Of a DNA stretch of 64,000 bases, positions 10,600 to 23,800 are shown in pieces. The notes below the pieces were generated by a model. The model made no database searches and was not told the origin of the DNA. It worked only from the letters and a program-made list of their open reading frames with translations. The DNA is from Adiantum capillus-veneris (lineage: Eukaryota > Streptophyta > Polypodiopsida > Polypodiales > Pteridaceae): assembly GCA_014529385.2 (NCBI GenBank), contig CM043943.1:99940355-100004354 (forward strand), in the 5' to 3' direction. How positions within the stretch are numbered: the stretch's first letter is position 1; every line of letters starts with the position of its first letter. The translations under genes were made by a program, and so were the position numbers.

Positions 10600-11569
10600 A
10601 TAATGCATACAAAGATTTGTTTAAAAATCCCTCTAGAAAGAGTGAGACTAGTCTTTCCTCGGTTGGAATCTCCAACTCCGGGCATCTGTTGATGTATTGC
10701 CTCATTGGACTCACACTATCTCTATCAATTTATCCTTGTTTCTATTTGAAACTATAGATTTGTGCCATAGTGCTATGTTTTATGCCCACTTTAGAACATG
10801 TAGCAAAAAATCTCATGGCCAAAGTTGGCAAGTCAATGATCGATCTAGGAGGTATGGTCTAGAAACAAGTCAAGGCTTTGCCTTCCAAGGTCATCCAAAA
10901 TCCCTCAAACTCTGAATGGAAATTGGTTATGTGCTCAACTTTCAAAATTTGACTTAAGCTGGTTAAATGGTCATATGGGTTCCCTGTCCTGCTATACTTT
11001 TTAACCCAGTTCTGGAAATTTGTTTTTCTGACTCTACAAATATGTTCAACCCCCATTCTCTCCCTTCGAGCCAATTTCTCTCACATTAATCCCTCAAACC
11101 AGTTGTTTGGTAAGTGTGACTCATGTGGACCTCTTCTTGTCCTCATGTCACCCATTTCTCCCCTATTATATGTGGTTTCATCCTTTCTTTCTCTGTTGAG
11201 ACCATTGAGGTGACTACACCTTGCTGTGCTTCCTCGTTGGTTGGTCATGTTGTCATAAGATCTAGCATTTGGATCCACATCCTGATCAATTTCCTGTGCC
11301 ATTTTCATGATTACTTCACGGATTGAGTGTCCTTGATACTTGGTTTGTCCAATCTCCTTTGGAGCCATCGTGGCAAAATTAATGTCGTAACAATCACTAA
11401 ATAGATGAGCGGAAAGTTTTGCTAGTCTCTTTTCCATGATTTTAAAAATGTACACAATTTTCAAGGGCTTCATGGGTAATCCATACCAAATCCTTAATAT
11501 TGTTTTCTTCCCAGCAATAAACTCCAAGTCTTGGGTTATCAGTGGGGATGCATCTTCTTGGTTTAGCAC
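10600..11569 (-). pseudogene. Ty3/gypsy gag remnant
   Basis: The minus strand encodes a retrotransposon gag domain: NPYDHLTSLSQILK, FEGFWMTLEGKALT, then after a stop LAMRFFATCSK, MAQIYSFK, RQYINRCPE and EERLVSLFLEGF. These blocks follow the usual gag order. The frame is constant from 11569 to at least 10620 but is broken by in-frame stops near 11081, 10859 (apparently Gln to TAG after CF, where families have WFQ) and two near 10730. The N-terminal part (11569-11081) is polar and less conserved. Confidence in family is high; there is no intact product. Confidence 0.8.
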
Positions 11570-11793
11570 TTATTAGCTCATACCCTTTCAATTCTAACAC
11601 TGGAGGTCCTTCCTTTACAGCCTTATCTGGTATTAGAGTATCAACCTCTAATCCCCATTTATCCACAGAATCAGGGTCTTGTATCTTGCGATAATGTACT
11701 CCATTTTGGTCTACATATAGGTCATCCTATTTTTTGGGCCTAACATCCTCTTCAAAATCAATGGCATGGGCGTCTATCCTCACTGCAAACTCC

Positions 11794-12090
11794 TCATTTG
11801 GGTCCAAATAAATTTGGGCTTGATTTTGAGAGAGGTCCTAGTTCCTGATTGCATAAAAAAAGAAGACATTTCTGAGCTTGAATTGGAGTAAGTGTTTGGA
11901 ACTTATTCTGTAATGTTTTTAATGGTCTTCCTTTTTTTACACTCTCTTCTGTGGACGCTTTGCTCCTATTCTCTCCTAAGTCAATCCAATTTTCTAAAAC
12001 TCTACCAGACCTTAGGTTCACATATGAATTTGTGCAATTGGCTGGAAGCAGGATTTGGTGGAACAAGAAAAGGACCAAATGCTTTTCCAC
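11794..12090 (-). pseudogene. Leader ORF remnant of the minus-strand gypsy element
   Basis: A 98-codon minus-strand frame containing NSYVNLRSGRVLE lies upstream of the gag remnant. 'NLRSGR' openings are common near the start of plant Ty3/gypsy gag polyproteins, so this is probably the polyprotein N-terminus separated from gag by frameshifts. No catalytic motif is present. Confidence 0.45.
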
Positions 12091-12104
12091 CTTATTGGTA
12101 CTAA

Positions 12105-13627
12105 TGAAAAAGTAGGGACCGGTAAATTTTTTGTAGTTTGTGTCAAAACTTGTTGGATTTTGTTTTATTATGTTCTTCTTTCCAAGATGTATCCAATGAT
12201 ATACAATATGATAACTGATTTATTTTGGGACTTTGATAAATTGCATCGCAAAGATTTGTCAAAGGTATTGTTAAGGACAACCAATTTTGTGCTACCATCC
12301 CTTGCTTTCATCCAACGCAATTGAATTGGGACTTCAAACCTAGAGGGTTGTCTTGGTTTCAAGTGCAATGCTTTTGCCGTTTGCTCTCCTATCCTTCACA
12401 AAGTCGCAATTCCCTACATGACAACACTTAAAGCCATATGTGATTCCACAATTTGTCAATCAAAATATACAAATTTCCTCTTTCTAGTGTTCAATAGACC
12501 TTATGTGCAAAAATGGTGAAATTCTGCTCAATTTTATCTTAGGCTAATTGCACCTATCTATAGTGTCTATCTCAGCTATTATCACATAATTGGGGTTAAC
12601 AGAGCCTGTCAAAGTCAATCCTGGTGTCAAAAGGTCAGAAATGCTTTCCTGGTGGAAGATTTGTCTTCGATGCGCTTAAGATAAAAAATTCTCTATTTTC
12701 GCTTACTTTTTGTTATTGTGACTTGGAGTGGATTCTAAATGTGATTTCAAGCTTGTACAATGAATTTCACAAATTTTGGACAATTCTTCAATGTTTTATC
12801 ATTGTTTTTGATCCCCTAGCTTGATTTTCCATTTTTCTTGGTGTTTATATCCTTAGACAACTCCAAATTTGATGAAACTTGATCACGAGTTGTCTTATGG
12901 TCTAAATAGACCCTGTGAGTTGAAATTTTGGCAAAATACCATCTCTAGAGAGTTTTCTATCTTTGGTGCGCTTAAGATAATACTCTTCTAGATTTACACA
13001 TTTTTATCTTTTTCTTTACAGATTGATTTTCCAAAGTTTTAGGATTTATCCACACCATACTTTCAAGTTTTAGCCTGATTTGACTTTTCCTTGTTGATTT
13101 TCTCCGAAGTCTGTGGTTTTTTTCAATTTTGGGATTGACCAAGGGTTTAAGTGATCCAAATGTTTCCAAAACCAATGGGCATGGTCTAAACAAGTTGGTT
13201 TACCACCTTGAAAGTTCAGTTTCTCACTTTCAATCTTGAACCCCTCATCTATCTTAGACACACCTAAGATAAATCTAGCTATTTTTTTTCTAAGTGCCAC
13301 TCCAACTAGATGCAATTCTCAACTCCTATTGATCATAAAAAAATAATACAAAAGGTAAAAAGTACAACTTTGAGTCCGAATCTCTACTTCCTAGCTAAGT
13401 GATACCCTTACTGACCACTAATTAGTCTCAAGGATCTTTCACCTAATCCGTCAGGCTACAAAACTAAAGCTGTTGAGGTCCTTACCAAGCATCTCTACTC
13501 TCAAGCACCTCTTATCCATGATAAAGTCAAAAAATGTGTTTCTATAGCCAAAACTAGAGGAAGTAGTGGAAATTTGGGTGGAAATTCAAGTAAATGCTTT
13601 GGAACTTTCTCTAGTCTAGGTTGCTCA
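12105..13627. other. Untranslated leader of the minus-strand gypsy remnant, with diverged repeats
   Basis: No gene is visible. The phrase GCGCTTAAGATAA occurs at about 12672 and 12969, with a related CACCTAAGATAAATCTAG near 13258, a spacing of about 290-297 bp that suggests a diverged tandem repeat in the leader. Sequence is otherwise AT-rich and unassigned. Confidence 0.4.
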
Positions 13628-13648
13628 TCCCCGATAACGATGCAAAAA
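13628..13648 (-). other. Degenerate primer-binding site of the minus-strand gypsy element
   Basis: Read on the minus strand this is a degraded form of the TTTGGCGCCGTTGCCGGGGA-type primer site common in plant Ty3/gypsy elements (here TTTTTGCATCGTTATCGGGG). It lies directly inside a CCGGCCAACA LTR end at 13649, on the same strand as the gag remnant. Confidence 0.6.
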
Positions 13649-16600
13649 TGTTGGCCGGCTACGAAGCCCTACCATATCAATGATAGAAAAGTGAGAACTA
13701 CATAAATAAAATTGTCAATCCGTGGGATGTAGCTGACCCGACTAGTGCATGGAGGCTACAAGAGATAGCTAATCTCTCGAAAAATCCAAGTCTAAAACTG
13801 CTCCTACCTATCTCAGTCTGAAATGTGTGTCAGACATCAAAAGCTACTTTCTTTACCGCAAACTTGTTCTAATGATTTAGTACAGATGTGAGTCTTGGAA
13901 TGCAGCCAAACTTTATGCCAAGCATGAACAGAGTATCCTTGACACTCCCGTGTACTCAGATATTATTTCTAACACTTGAAAAAATGCCGCATAAGATAAA
14001 CAACCTATTTTAGGTTAGTCACTTTTGGACTCGAAAGCACTTTATAGCTTCCTCTAGGCATGCTCTACCTATTCCTAAGGTCAAAAACTAGTTCTGGTGC
14101 GTGTTTGGTGCTTAGGGAGAAAAATCATCTTGAAGATAGCACAACTAAAATCACACTTTCATTGCTAGAAATTTACATTAACTTTTCACCAATGCATTGG
14201 TATGCTCAGAATAGCAATGCCATGCTGTATGAGAGAGACACAAATATTCAAAGAAAATAGTAGACTCACATTGAGCTTATATAGCAAACCTTTCCTTTCA
14301 TTGTCCAAAAATATAGGTTTTTAATTACAGAGGTTAGTTTTTATACCTTGGCCAAGGTTCAAAGAATGGATTTCTAGCTATTTGGGCTTAATTCAACACT
14401 TATAAACTACATATGGTTACAACTTGGATGCCCTCAACCCCTTTAGCCTCATTCTTGACAATCAATAGTATTACAATGACTTTGGACTTTGTGAGATTTT
14501 TCAGTGTTACAAAGGGATTTCATACATTCAAATGGCTCTAAAAATGAGTGGCACCCCCTTTGATGCTTTTTCTCTTGCAATTGAGCATCTAGAATTGTCA
14601 CTTCCATGAAGCTATCCCCTTTCTCCCCCCCATATTGTAATTCAAAAACAAATTTGAAAGAATAAAAACTTGAAAAGAATAATGCATATGCTCTTTAGGA
14701 TGATCTTTGCTCTAGTGTGGACCATGAATTGCAAACATAGAACTTTAAAGTGCACCAACTTACAATCATAAACTTATTTTAAGTGATTATGCAAGAGTCA
14801 ATGCTTGATTGTGTAAGAGTAGAACCCTTCAATGAATGGTAGTGCAAGAGTGAAAATGTGACATTCTTAACAGTGGACATGTTACTGTAGTGAGAAATGC
14901 ACATGCAATGAAGTAGGAATGAATACAAATTTCTTCTTTGAGATGGGATCTAGGCATATTTGGCTATGATGTAGAGGATTATTTTTGTAGCTAGGAGAGG
15001 TTTAAGGATTCGGGGTTTTCCAATTGAGAAGAGGGAAAAAATACTCTTTCAAAGAAAAATCCTTTAGCTATGATAAAATTTCTCTTCAAAAACTCAACTC
15101 CCTCTTGAGAGAAATATATATTAGTTTAATCATGTCACTAAAACTTTTACACACTTAATTTATGAAAAATCAAGAAAAAGTTGTGGGCCTTTCATGAGAG
15201 CATTTCTTTTGGAGAAATTACAATTCCTCATTTTGAAAATAAGGTTAGTTCCAAAATTTCCAATAATTAGTTGCCTTTGATTTATGGCATTACTTTTGGA
15301 AGAGTAATCTAGGTAATAGTATAAGAAAACTTAAAAATAAGTAAAATAATTTCTGCAGAAGATTAAGGGATGCTTAAGGATATTAGTCACCATTCAATCA
15401 TAACATACTATTTAGGTAAATATGATCTCTAGTCACCTATGGTTACAGAGAGTGCTTTCTATACTCTCTATGTCATATTATTCTGGTAATCTAAGAAACT
15501 TAAAATAATGGAACTTGAAATATTTAGATAATTATGACTTCCAGTCACCTATGGTTAAAGAGAGTTCTTTCTACTCTTTCTATGCCATACTAGTGCGGTA
15601 GTCTAAGAAACTTGAAATAATGGAGCTTGAAATAACATCATGCTTAGTTGTTAGCAACATGGTTAGTTATGATTAGTAGTGAACCATACTAGAAGGAACA
15701 ACAAAGTTAAGAAGTTATTTCTTCTCACCAAGAAAGCAAGGGAAATGATTACTTAGGAAAATATGAGAGCTTAAGCAAGAATTTAAGTAAGAAAAAAGTA
15801 AATCACTTTCAAGAAAGTTTAATAGCATAAAGAGAACAAGAAAATATTACCTTGATGTGTATATGGTAGAGTCTTCTCCTTGATTTGGGAGAGTATCCAA
15901 GAAGTGTGGTTATGTAATTGGCTTCTTCCCTCTTCACTTCACTTGAAGGGAACCAATCTGGCTACTTGGAATTAGAGAATGGCAAGAGGCAAAGAGAATT
16001 CAAGCTATGGAAATCTTGAAAACTAGGAGAGAGGAGAGGGAGAGGATAATGGGAAGAAGAAGGTCAAGTTTTGACAACCTTGATTAGGGTTTTGGACATG
16101 GATTCTCTTGAAGAGTGTGCGTGTGTGTGTGTGTAGGAGGTGTGTGTGAAAGAGGGTTGGCTATGGATTTCTCAAGCTTACTCTCAAGTTTGCACCTTGA
16201 GAAAATGAAGGAGAAATTTGTAAAATGAGAAGAGAACGTCTCTTTTTATGGCCATTTTATATCAGTGCCTTCACTTATCTTGACAGCTTATCTTCTTTAT
16301 TGATAAGTTCATTTTACTTATCTTGCCTTTCAAAACTTCTTCAACAGGCTACTTAATCACCTCATCCTTATTCTTAGCTTCCCTTTTTTTTTTCTTTTCC
16401 TTTTTTATTATCTTTTTTTCCCTTTTTTCCTTGTCTTTTTCTTTAAGCTAGTTTTGTCAAAATGAAGAGATAATTTTCCATGCATTGGTTATGTTCATGT
16501 TCCCATGGTGTAAACAGAAAGCGTCTCGCAAGTAGACTAGGGTGCTTGGATTTACCTCAAATTATTATTATTTTATTTTTCATTTTCTTCTTTTAAGTCA

Positions 16601-16662
16601 GTGGCTTAGATGTGTTGGCCTTGCGTAAGGGCTAGTAGAAGACCCTTACAAAATCCCCAACA
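13649..16662 (-). repeat. Probable 5' LTR (about 3 kb) of the minus-strand gypsy element
   Basis: On the minus strand this segment would start TGTTGGGGATTTTGTAAGG at 16662 and end CCGGCCAACA at 13649, next to the degenerate primer site. Minus-strand TATA-like sequences lie near 16245 (CCATAAAAAGAG) and 14283 (GCTATATAAGCTC). It contains a tandem duplication at 15418-15636 and no open frame of note. No second copy exists in the window, so the outer boundary is inferred only from the TG...CA ends. Confidence 0.45.
15418..15636 (+). repeat. Tandem duplication, about 110-bp unit, two copies
   Basis: Both copies contain AGTCACCTATGGTTA, then AGAGAGT.CTTTCT, GTCTAAGAAACTT and AATAATGGA.CTTGAAAT. 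They begin at about 15418 and 15531. Confidence 0.8.
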
Positions 16663-17390
16663 AAAGGAAAGAGATGTCCTTCCTTGAGACAATAAAGGAA
16701 GGTGGTAAATCTTCATCCGCAAGTTACACCTTGTTAGCGGGTCCCCGCAATGGATGTTTGCAGCATAGCTATCTAGCACTAATATATGTCAATACTCAAG
16801 GAAGCGACTCGGGATGGGGCACGAAGACTCTTTGAGGTTGTCAATCTCAAGAAGTGAACCTATGAAACTATACATCGACTACTATAGAAAATCTATCACT
16901 CTCTAGTCCGAAAATCTACCTATGTTCAGTCTCACCGCTCTACGTCATCACACCTTTTCGACATCTAAACAGAGTCAGATTACATTGAAACGTAAGGAGG
17001 AGTATTACAACACCTAAGGGCATAATCCTACCAAGTTTTGTAGTCATCATAGGAGGTACCAGAATCACAATCATCCCAAAAAATGTGCATAAAACTACAA
17101 CACAACTATTCAGAAAGATAGCTCTATGGATTAGAAACACTCTCATAAGACCATATTAGGTAAAGTGGGAAAATCCCAATTCCCAGGCTGGACAACTTTC
17201 AATATATCATGTACAAAATATCGAGATTTTGTCAAAAAATTGAGTTTTCTTAAGGTCTCATTCCACTTTATGCACATACAATACACAATGAAAACAACTA
17301 AAATTCCATGGTTTCAATAAATTGGATTATTAGGAGACGAGTATATTGCATCCATTATCGTTGTCTATGTTGTAATGTCCTACCTACAAC
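16663..17390. other. No gene seen
   Basis: This stretch separates the probable gypsy LTR from the satellite. Open frames are short (under 72 codons) and show no familiar motif. I see no repeat shared with the rest of the window. Confidence 0.5.
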
Positions 17391-17394
17391 TTAT

Positions 17395-19080
17395 CTCAAC
17401 ATGGAGAGCTTGGTTTCTAGATCCACCACTTGTCCAAGTTATTGTAAAAGTGACTCAAGGTTCACAACTTGTGAAAGCAAGGATCCATTGAGGAATACAA
17501 TCCTCTTGGCTATGTTTCCTTAATTTATTGCATGTGGCATTCAAGCAAGGTCCACTTCTAATCTAGAACTTCTTAATTTGAAGCATGGGACATACATAAA
17601 ATATGTAGCATATGCTCTATTGCCTCATAGGAAGGCTGGTTTCAAGGTGCACTTATCCAAGCTAGCCTATCTTGGAGAAATGATGGAGCTTGCTTATCTC
17701 CTTGTTTCAATGGAGACTAGCTTAAACAAGTGGTGGACCTTTGCTTCTCTCTATGTTTCAATAGAGTTAGCTTGGACAAGTGGTGACCCAGGAACAAAAA
17801 CCCCATGTAAAACATATCATGGGTATTCCAAGTGATTAGAAAGATTACCATTTAAGATATAACCTTATAGGTTGGACAACTGGAGCCTAGCTTGGAGAAA
17901 TGGTGGACCTTTGATTCTCTCCATGTTTCAATGGAGCCTATCTTGGAGAAATGGTGGAGCTTGCTTCTTTCCATGTTTCAATGGAGCCTAGCTTGGGCAA
18001 TTGGTGGACCTTTGCTTCTCTCTATGTTTCAATAGAGTTATCTTAGACACGTGGTGGATCTTCAAACTAAACCATTACTATCAATGTTTCCTAGCTTGGA
18101 CAAGTGGTGGAGTGTTTCTCCTCTCCATGTTTCAATGGAGGTTAGCTTGGACAAGTGTTGGAGCTTAAAACAAAAACCCCATGTACAACATAGCATGGAT
18201 TTTCTAGATTTCAATGAAGTCTAGCTTTAACAAATGGTAGAGCTTTCCTTCATCCATGTTTCAATGAAACAAGCTTGGACAAGTGGTGGACCTTGTAACA
18301 AACCCCCCCATGTACAACATATCATTGGTTTTCTAAGTGATGGGAAGGAATACCATTCAAGATTAAAATTATAGCTTGGATAATTAGTTGACCTTAAAAC
18401 CAAATTCGTCATAATACAACGAAATATAGGTCAGCCAATTCCTAAATCTTGATACCAAACCTCCCATGCTATTATAGATAATATATTGGATAAGTGGTGG
18501 ACCTTTTATTATTTTCCCATGCCTAGTTTAGACAACCGGTACACTTTGCAGCTCTAACGGCTGGACGAGTGGTGGAGCCTTCTTTCTATCCATGTTTTAA
18601 TGGATCCTAGCATGGAAAAGTGGTGGACCTTGGAAAAAAGCTTCCATGTAAAAATGAGGTTTTCCATGTTTTAATGGAACCTATCTTGGACAAATGGTGA
18701 AGCTTGCTTCTCTCCATGCTGATTTTGGAACTACCTTAGACAAGTAGTGGAGCTTTGCTTTTCTACTCTTCATAATACAATGACGTATAGGCTGGTTACA
18801 TGGTGTGAGTCTTAAGGCCAAACCTCCCATTTTACTAGAGATGATAGGTTGGACAAGTGGATCAACCTTCTATCATTTCTCCATGACTATATTAGACAAT
18901 TAGTAGACCTAGCATCTCTCTATGTTGTCTAGAGATGAGCTTGGACAAGTGATGGACCCTGCTTCTCTCTTCCCTTGGTTTACTAGTTTGAAGACTCATT
19001 ATATATACTTTCTTAGATCTAGCTTGAACAAGTGGTGGACCTTGTATCCACAGTCTTAATCCATTACAAGAAAGTAAATG
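17395..19080 (+). repeat. Box satellite, diverged forward array
   Basis: Sub-repeats headed by variants of TTGGACAAGTGGTGGA recur every 50-100 bp, mixed with CCATGTTTCAATGGAGCCTA phrases. The monomer order is disturbed and sequence is more diverged than at 20940-24330. The segment 18530-19020 is a distinct 'edge' unit (GACGTATAGGCTGGTTACAT, then ATGATAGGTTGGACAAGTGG, and a CATTATATATACTTTCTTAG end) that recurs at 24060-24334 plus 28386-28620 and, reversed, in part at 36060-36180. Confidence 0.88.
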
Positions 19081-19870
19081 AAAAAATAACATAGGAATCT
19101 TGGTTTGAAGGTCAAGAAATTAGGTTCCAAATGCACATAATAATATATTTTCCACCCATAAGAAAAGAAAGTTAAATACGTTATTTCATACTAAATTGAC
19201 AAAGGTAACGTCCAAGAATTCTAGCTTTGCATCTTTTTAGATCTAAACCTTCATCAAGGCAGCATGCATGTATACATCAACTTTCAAGCCATTCAAGAAT
19301 ACATGCACTTAGATTCCATAGTTTTTTTTTCGAAGCCTTTTAGGTTCTAAAACTCTTTTACATAAAGGGTGTAATGATAAAATTCTTGAAGCAAACATTT
19401 GTGCCCAAGAAAAAGATCCCTCTCACATATTTAAAGTCCATGAATTCTCTAATCCACACTTACAAGTTTTATTATGACATCAAACATCAATTCTCTCCTA
19501 GTTACAAGTAAATGCAACCTCGAGATGAATTGACAAAAAATGAATCTCTTTTACTATATGATCCAACATAGGGCCCAATCAAATAAAAAATGAGTCCCCG
19601 AAAATTTGGGTGCACTCTAGCAATACATTAGAGTCCCCTTAAAATAGGATGCACTCCAATAGTACATTGAAGTCCTCTTAGAGTAGGGTGCACTCTATTG
19701 AAGTGTTCATAAAATTGACACACCTTTGTTTTTTTTTTAAAAGACTATATCAAATTATACAAATGTTGAAAGATACACACTAGAATAAAGAAAGCATCTT
19801 ATGGCCATATTTATTCAATGCTTTCGTGTTGACAAGTATACACCAAGGACATAATTTGTCTCAGAATCAC
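19081..19870. other. Unique-looking spacer with a short tandem repeat
   Basis: No gene is seen. At about 19605-19703 a unit of 40-50 bp carrying TGCACTC and AAGTCC words is present in two and a half imperfect copies. The rest is AT-rich. Confidence 0.5.
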
Positions 19871-19874
19871 TGTA

Positions 19875-20570
19875 CTAATTTACACTTGTTTTGTATGTAT
19901 AGAATCTCTTATCTCTTGCATACAACCATCCTACCAACCATGGCATTATTGTTCTCTGCAAGAAGTTTTGAAGTTGCTCGGAAGTTTGCCTCCACATCTT
20001 TGGAAATATAAGATATGTCCCTCGCATGTTCCACATCACCCTATATGGAGTGTCATCAAAACTTAAGGTATTGTTTGCATCCAAATCCTCAAATATCTTC
20101 CAAATATCACTCAAATTTTTGTGATAAACCCTTGTAAATCCTAACATGATATTTGGAATTTAGAACTTTTTGTTACTCATAAACACCTTGAACTTGGTAT
20201 ACTACTCAGGAAAACATTTTTGTGTGATGCGTTATACCCTTGTTAAGTTATAGCAACTCTATATCCATAGCTCAAAGTATTCAGCACAAAAATCCAAAAA
20301 ACTTTGTGCGTCTCATCACACCACATGATAAAATTCATCTTTATCCTCCACAAGTCGCATGTGTTGAGCCCAAGCTGGCATATAATCTCCATGTTTCATT
20401 TCAATTGTCTTGAGAAGTAACCCCTCTAGATCCAAGATAAGTACTCTTTTGATGTCCTTGAAAGCAAGTGGTAGGTGATAAGGAGGTGGTTGATTCCTTG
20501 GACAAGGTCTTGGATGAGGTTGGATGGATAATTCAATAGTTTTCTTCAATTTATGCCAGCATATAGCCAA
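19875..20570 (-). pseudogene. FCP1-like (NIF-domain) HAD phosphatase pseudogene, copy 1
   Basis: One minus-strand reading frame from 20570 to 19875 keeps the order of an FCP1-like domain. RVLILDLEGLLLKT occupies the position of the catalytic DxDx(T/V) signature. Further on are DEFYHVV, FLDFCAEYFELWI, TRVYHKNLSDIW, and NTLSFDDTPYRVMWN with its DD motif, then a Trp-rich C-terminal part. About six in-frame stops fall between about 20318 and 20150, but the frame itself is not lost, so decay was by substitution. In the family, phosphatases of this type act on phosphoserine, for example on the RNA polymerase II tail. Here the second Asp of the signature reads Glu. It lies within the satellite and is related to the remnant at 29562-30234. 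Confidence 0.72.
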
Positions 20571-20869
20571 TCCATTTTTTTGTAATGATTCTAAAATTAA
20601 AGAACAAGAACACTTAATGCAAACACAACAATAGACTTGAGTTTTACATTGTCTACCCTAAGGTTGTATTAGATACCAAAATCCATCTATGATCTACTCA
20701 TTAATAGAAAGAAAGTCAAATTAAAATCCTATCTCTTTTTTATGCTACACTCTCTCTTAGTCTCAATACCATGGAGTTCAACTAGACTTAGGTCAACTAA
20801 TAACTACTACTTGTTGTTAAAGATATGCTTGAAGTGCATAAGGCAATACTCTAGTGTAGAATGGGTATT
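20571..20869. other. No gene seen
   Basis: Short AT-rich stretch upstream of the FCP1-like pseudogene. No promoter or reading frame is convincing. Confidence 0.5.
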
Positions 20870-23800
20870 TAGGTCTCAAGGTCTACCACTTATCCAAGCA
20901 AATATCCATTTAGATATGGAAACCCAATTTTTCTTGATATAATGATATAGAGTGGACAAGTGGTGAATATTGAGACCCTTGGAACAAAACCCCCATGTAA
21001 AGCATGTCATGGGTATTACAAGTGGTGAGAAAAAATACCATTCATGATATAACCTTATAGGTTGGACAAGTGGTGGACCTTAACACCCAATTTCTCTTAA
21101 TATTATGACATAGAGTGAAAAAGTGGTGAATCGTGAGACCAAACCTACTAGGGATAATAGGTTGGACAAGTGGTTGACCTTGAATGTAAATGCCCCATGT
21201 ACAAAATATCATGGGTTTTGGGTATTTCAATGGAGCTTAGAATCTTGGAGACATGGTGGATCTTACTTCTCTCCATGTTTTAATGGAGCCTATCTAGGAG
21301 AAATGGTGGAGATTCCTTCTCTCCATGTTTCAATGGAGCCTAGCTTGGACAAGTCGTGGCCTTTGTTTGTCTCTATGTTTGAATATTGGTTAGCTTGGAC
21401 AAGTGGTGGATCTTGGAATGAAACTCCCATGTAAAACATATCATGGGCATTTCAAGTGGCGAGAAAGGATACCATTTAAGATATAACCTTATAGGCTGGA
21501 CAAGTGGTGGACCTTAACACATTGTTCTTATTAATATAATGTCATAGAGTATAAAAGTGGTGAATCTTGAAACCAAACCACTCATGCTACTAGGGATAAT
21601 AGGTTAAAAAAGTGGTGGGCCTTGAATGTAAACCCCCCTATGTACAAAGTATAATGGGTTTGGGTATTTCAATGGATCCTAGCATCTTGGAGACATGGTG
21701 GAGCTTACTTTTCTCCATGTTTCAATGGATCCTATCTTGGATAAATGGTGGAACATCATTCTCTCCATGTTTCAATGGAGCCTAGCTTGGACAAGTGGTG
21801 GACCTTTGTTTCTCTCTATGTTTCAATAGAGTTAGCTTGGACAAGTGGTGGACCTTGGAAAGAAACCCCATGGAAATCATGTCATGGGCATTACAAGTGA
21901 TGAGAAAAAATACCATTCAAGATATAACCTTGTAGGTTGGACAAGTGGTGGACCTTAACATATAATTCCTCTTAATATAATGACATAGAGTGGAAAAGTG
22001 GTGAATCATGAGACCAAACCTACTAGGGATAATAGGTTGGACAAGTGGTGGACCTTGAATGTAAATCCCCCATGTACAAAATATCATGGGTATTGGGTAT
22101 TTCAATGGAGCCTAGCATCTTGGAGACATGGTGGAGCTTACTTCTCTCCATGTTTCAATGGAGCCTATCTAGGAGAAATAGTGGAGGTTCCTTCTTTCCA
22201 TGTTTCAATGAGCCTAGCTTGGGCAAGTGGTGGACCTTTCTTTCTCTCTATGTTTGAATAGAGCTAGCTTGGACAAGTGTTCGACCTTGGAATAAAACCC
22301 CCATGTAAAACATATCATGGGCATTTCAAGTGGTGAGAAAGGATACCATTAAAGATATAACCTTATAGGCTAGGCAAGTGGTGGACCTTAACACATAGTT
22401 CTTCTTAATATAATGACATAGAGTGTACAAGTGGTGAATCTTGAGACCAAACCACTCGTTCTACTAGGGATAATAGGTTGGACAAGTGGTGGACCTTGAA
22501 TGTAAACCCCTCATGTACCAAATATTATGGATTTAGGGTATTTCAATGGAGCCTAGCTTGGAGACATGGTGGATATTACTTCTCTCAATGTTCAATGGAA
22601 CCTATCTTGGAGAAATGGTGGAGCATCCTTCTCTCCATGTTTCAATGGAGCGTATCTTGGACAAGTGGTGGACCTTTGCTTGTCTCTATGTTTCAATAGA
22701 ATTAGCTTGGACAGGTGGTGGATATTGGAACAAAACCCCTTTGTAAAACATAGCATGGGCATTACAAGTGATGAGAAAAAATATCATTGAAGATATAACC
22801 TTATAGGCTGGAAAAGTGGTGATGGACCTTGACAAGTTGTGAAGGATACCATTTAAGATATAACCTTATAGGTTGGACAAGTGGTGGACCTTAACACCCA
22901 ATTATCCTTAATATAATGACATAGAGTGGATAGGTGTTTAATCTTAAGACCAAACCACTCATGCTACTAGGTATAATAGGTTATACAAGTGATGGACCTT
23001 GAATGTAAACACCCCATGTACAAAATATCATGGTTTTAGGGTGTTTCAATGGAGCCTAGCATCTTGGAGACATGGTAGATCTTGATTCTCTCCATGTTTG
23101 AATGGCACCTATCTTGGAAAAATGATGGAGTTTACTTCTCTCCATGTTTCAATGGAGCCTAGCATTGACAAGTGGTGGACCTTTGCTTCTCTCTATTGTT
23201 TGAATAGAGCTAGCTTGGACAAGTGGTGGACCTTTTCTTCTCTCTATGTTTGAATAGAGTTAGCTTGGACAAGTGGTGGACCTTGGAATGAAACCCCCAT
23301 GTAAAACACATCATGGGCATTTCAAGTGGTGAGAAAGGATACCATACGTTAGATATACCCTTATAGGTTGGACAAGTGGTGGACCTTAACACATAGTTAT
23401 TCTTAATATAATGACATAGAGTGTACAAGTGTTGAATCTTGGGACCAAACCACTCATGCTACTAGGGATAATAGGTTAGACAAGTGGTGGGCCTTGAAAT
23501 AAAACCCCCCATGTACAGAATATAATGGGTTTAGGGTATTTAAATGGATCCTAGCTTGGAGACATGGTGGAGCTTGCTTCTCTCCATGTTTCAATGAAGC
23601 CTATCTTGGAGAAATGGTGGAGCATCCTTCTCTCCATGTTTCAATATAGCCTAGCTTGGACAAGTGGTGGACCTTTGGTTCTCTCTATGTTTCCATAGAG
23701 TTATCTTGGACAAGTGGTGGACATTGAAACAAAACCCCCATGTAAAACATATCATGGGTAGTTCCAGTTGTGAGAAAAATACCATTTAAGATATAACCTT

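Larger units (their letters stand above)
8716..10600. other. Non-coding spacer inside the minus-strand gypsy remnant
   Basis: No protein motif is seen on either strand. The main structure is a pair of direct repeats of about 150 bp at 9243-9394 and 9961-10112. Where pol would be expected in a Ty3/gypsy element there is no reverse transcriptase sequence. Confidence 0.55.

Noticed and set aside
21123-22790. Recurrent frames reading MDKWWTLNV or MEPSLETWW in the satellite
   Set aside because: They recur with the 438-bp monomer, occur in more than one frame, and always stop within about 100 codons; they follow from low stop density in the monomer.
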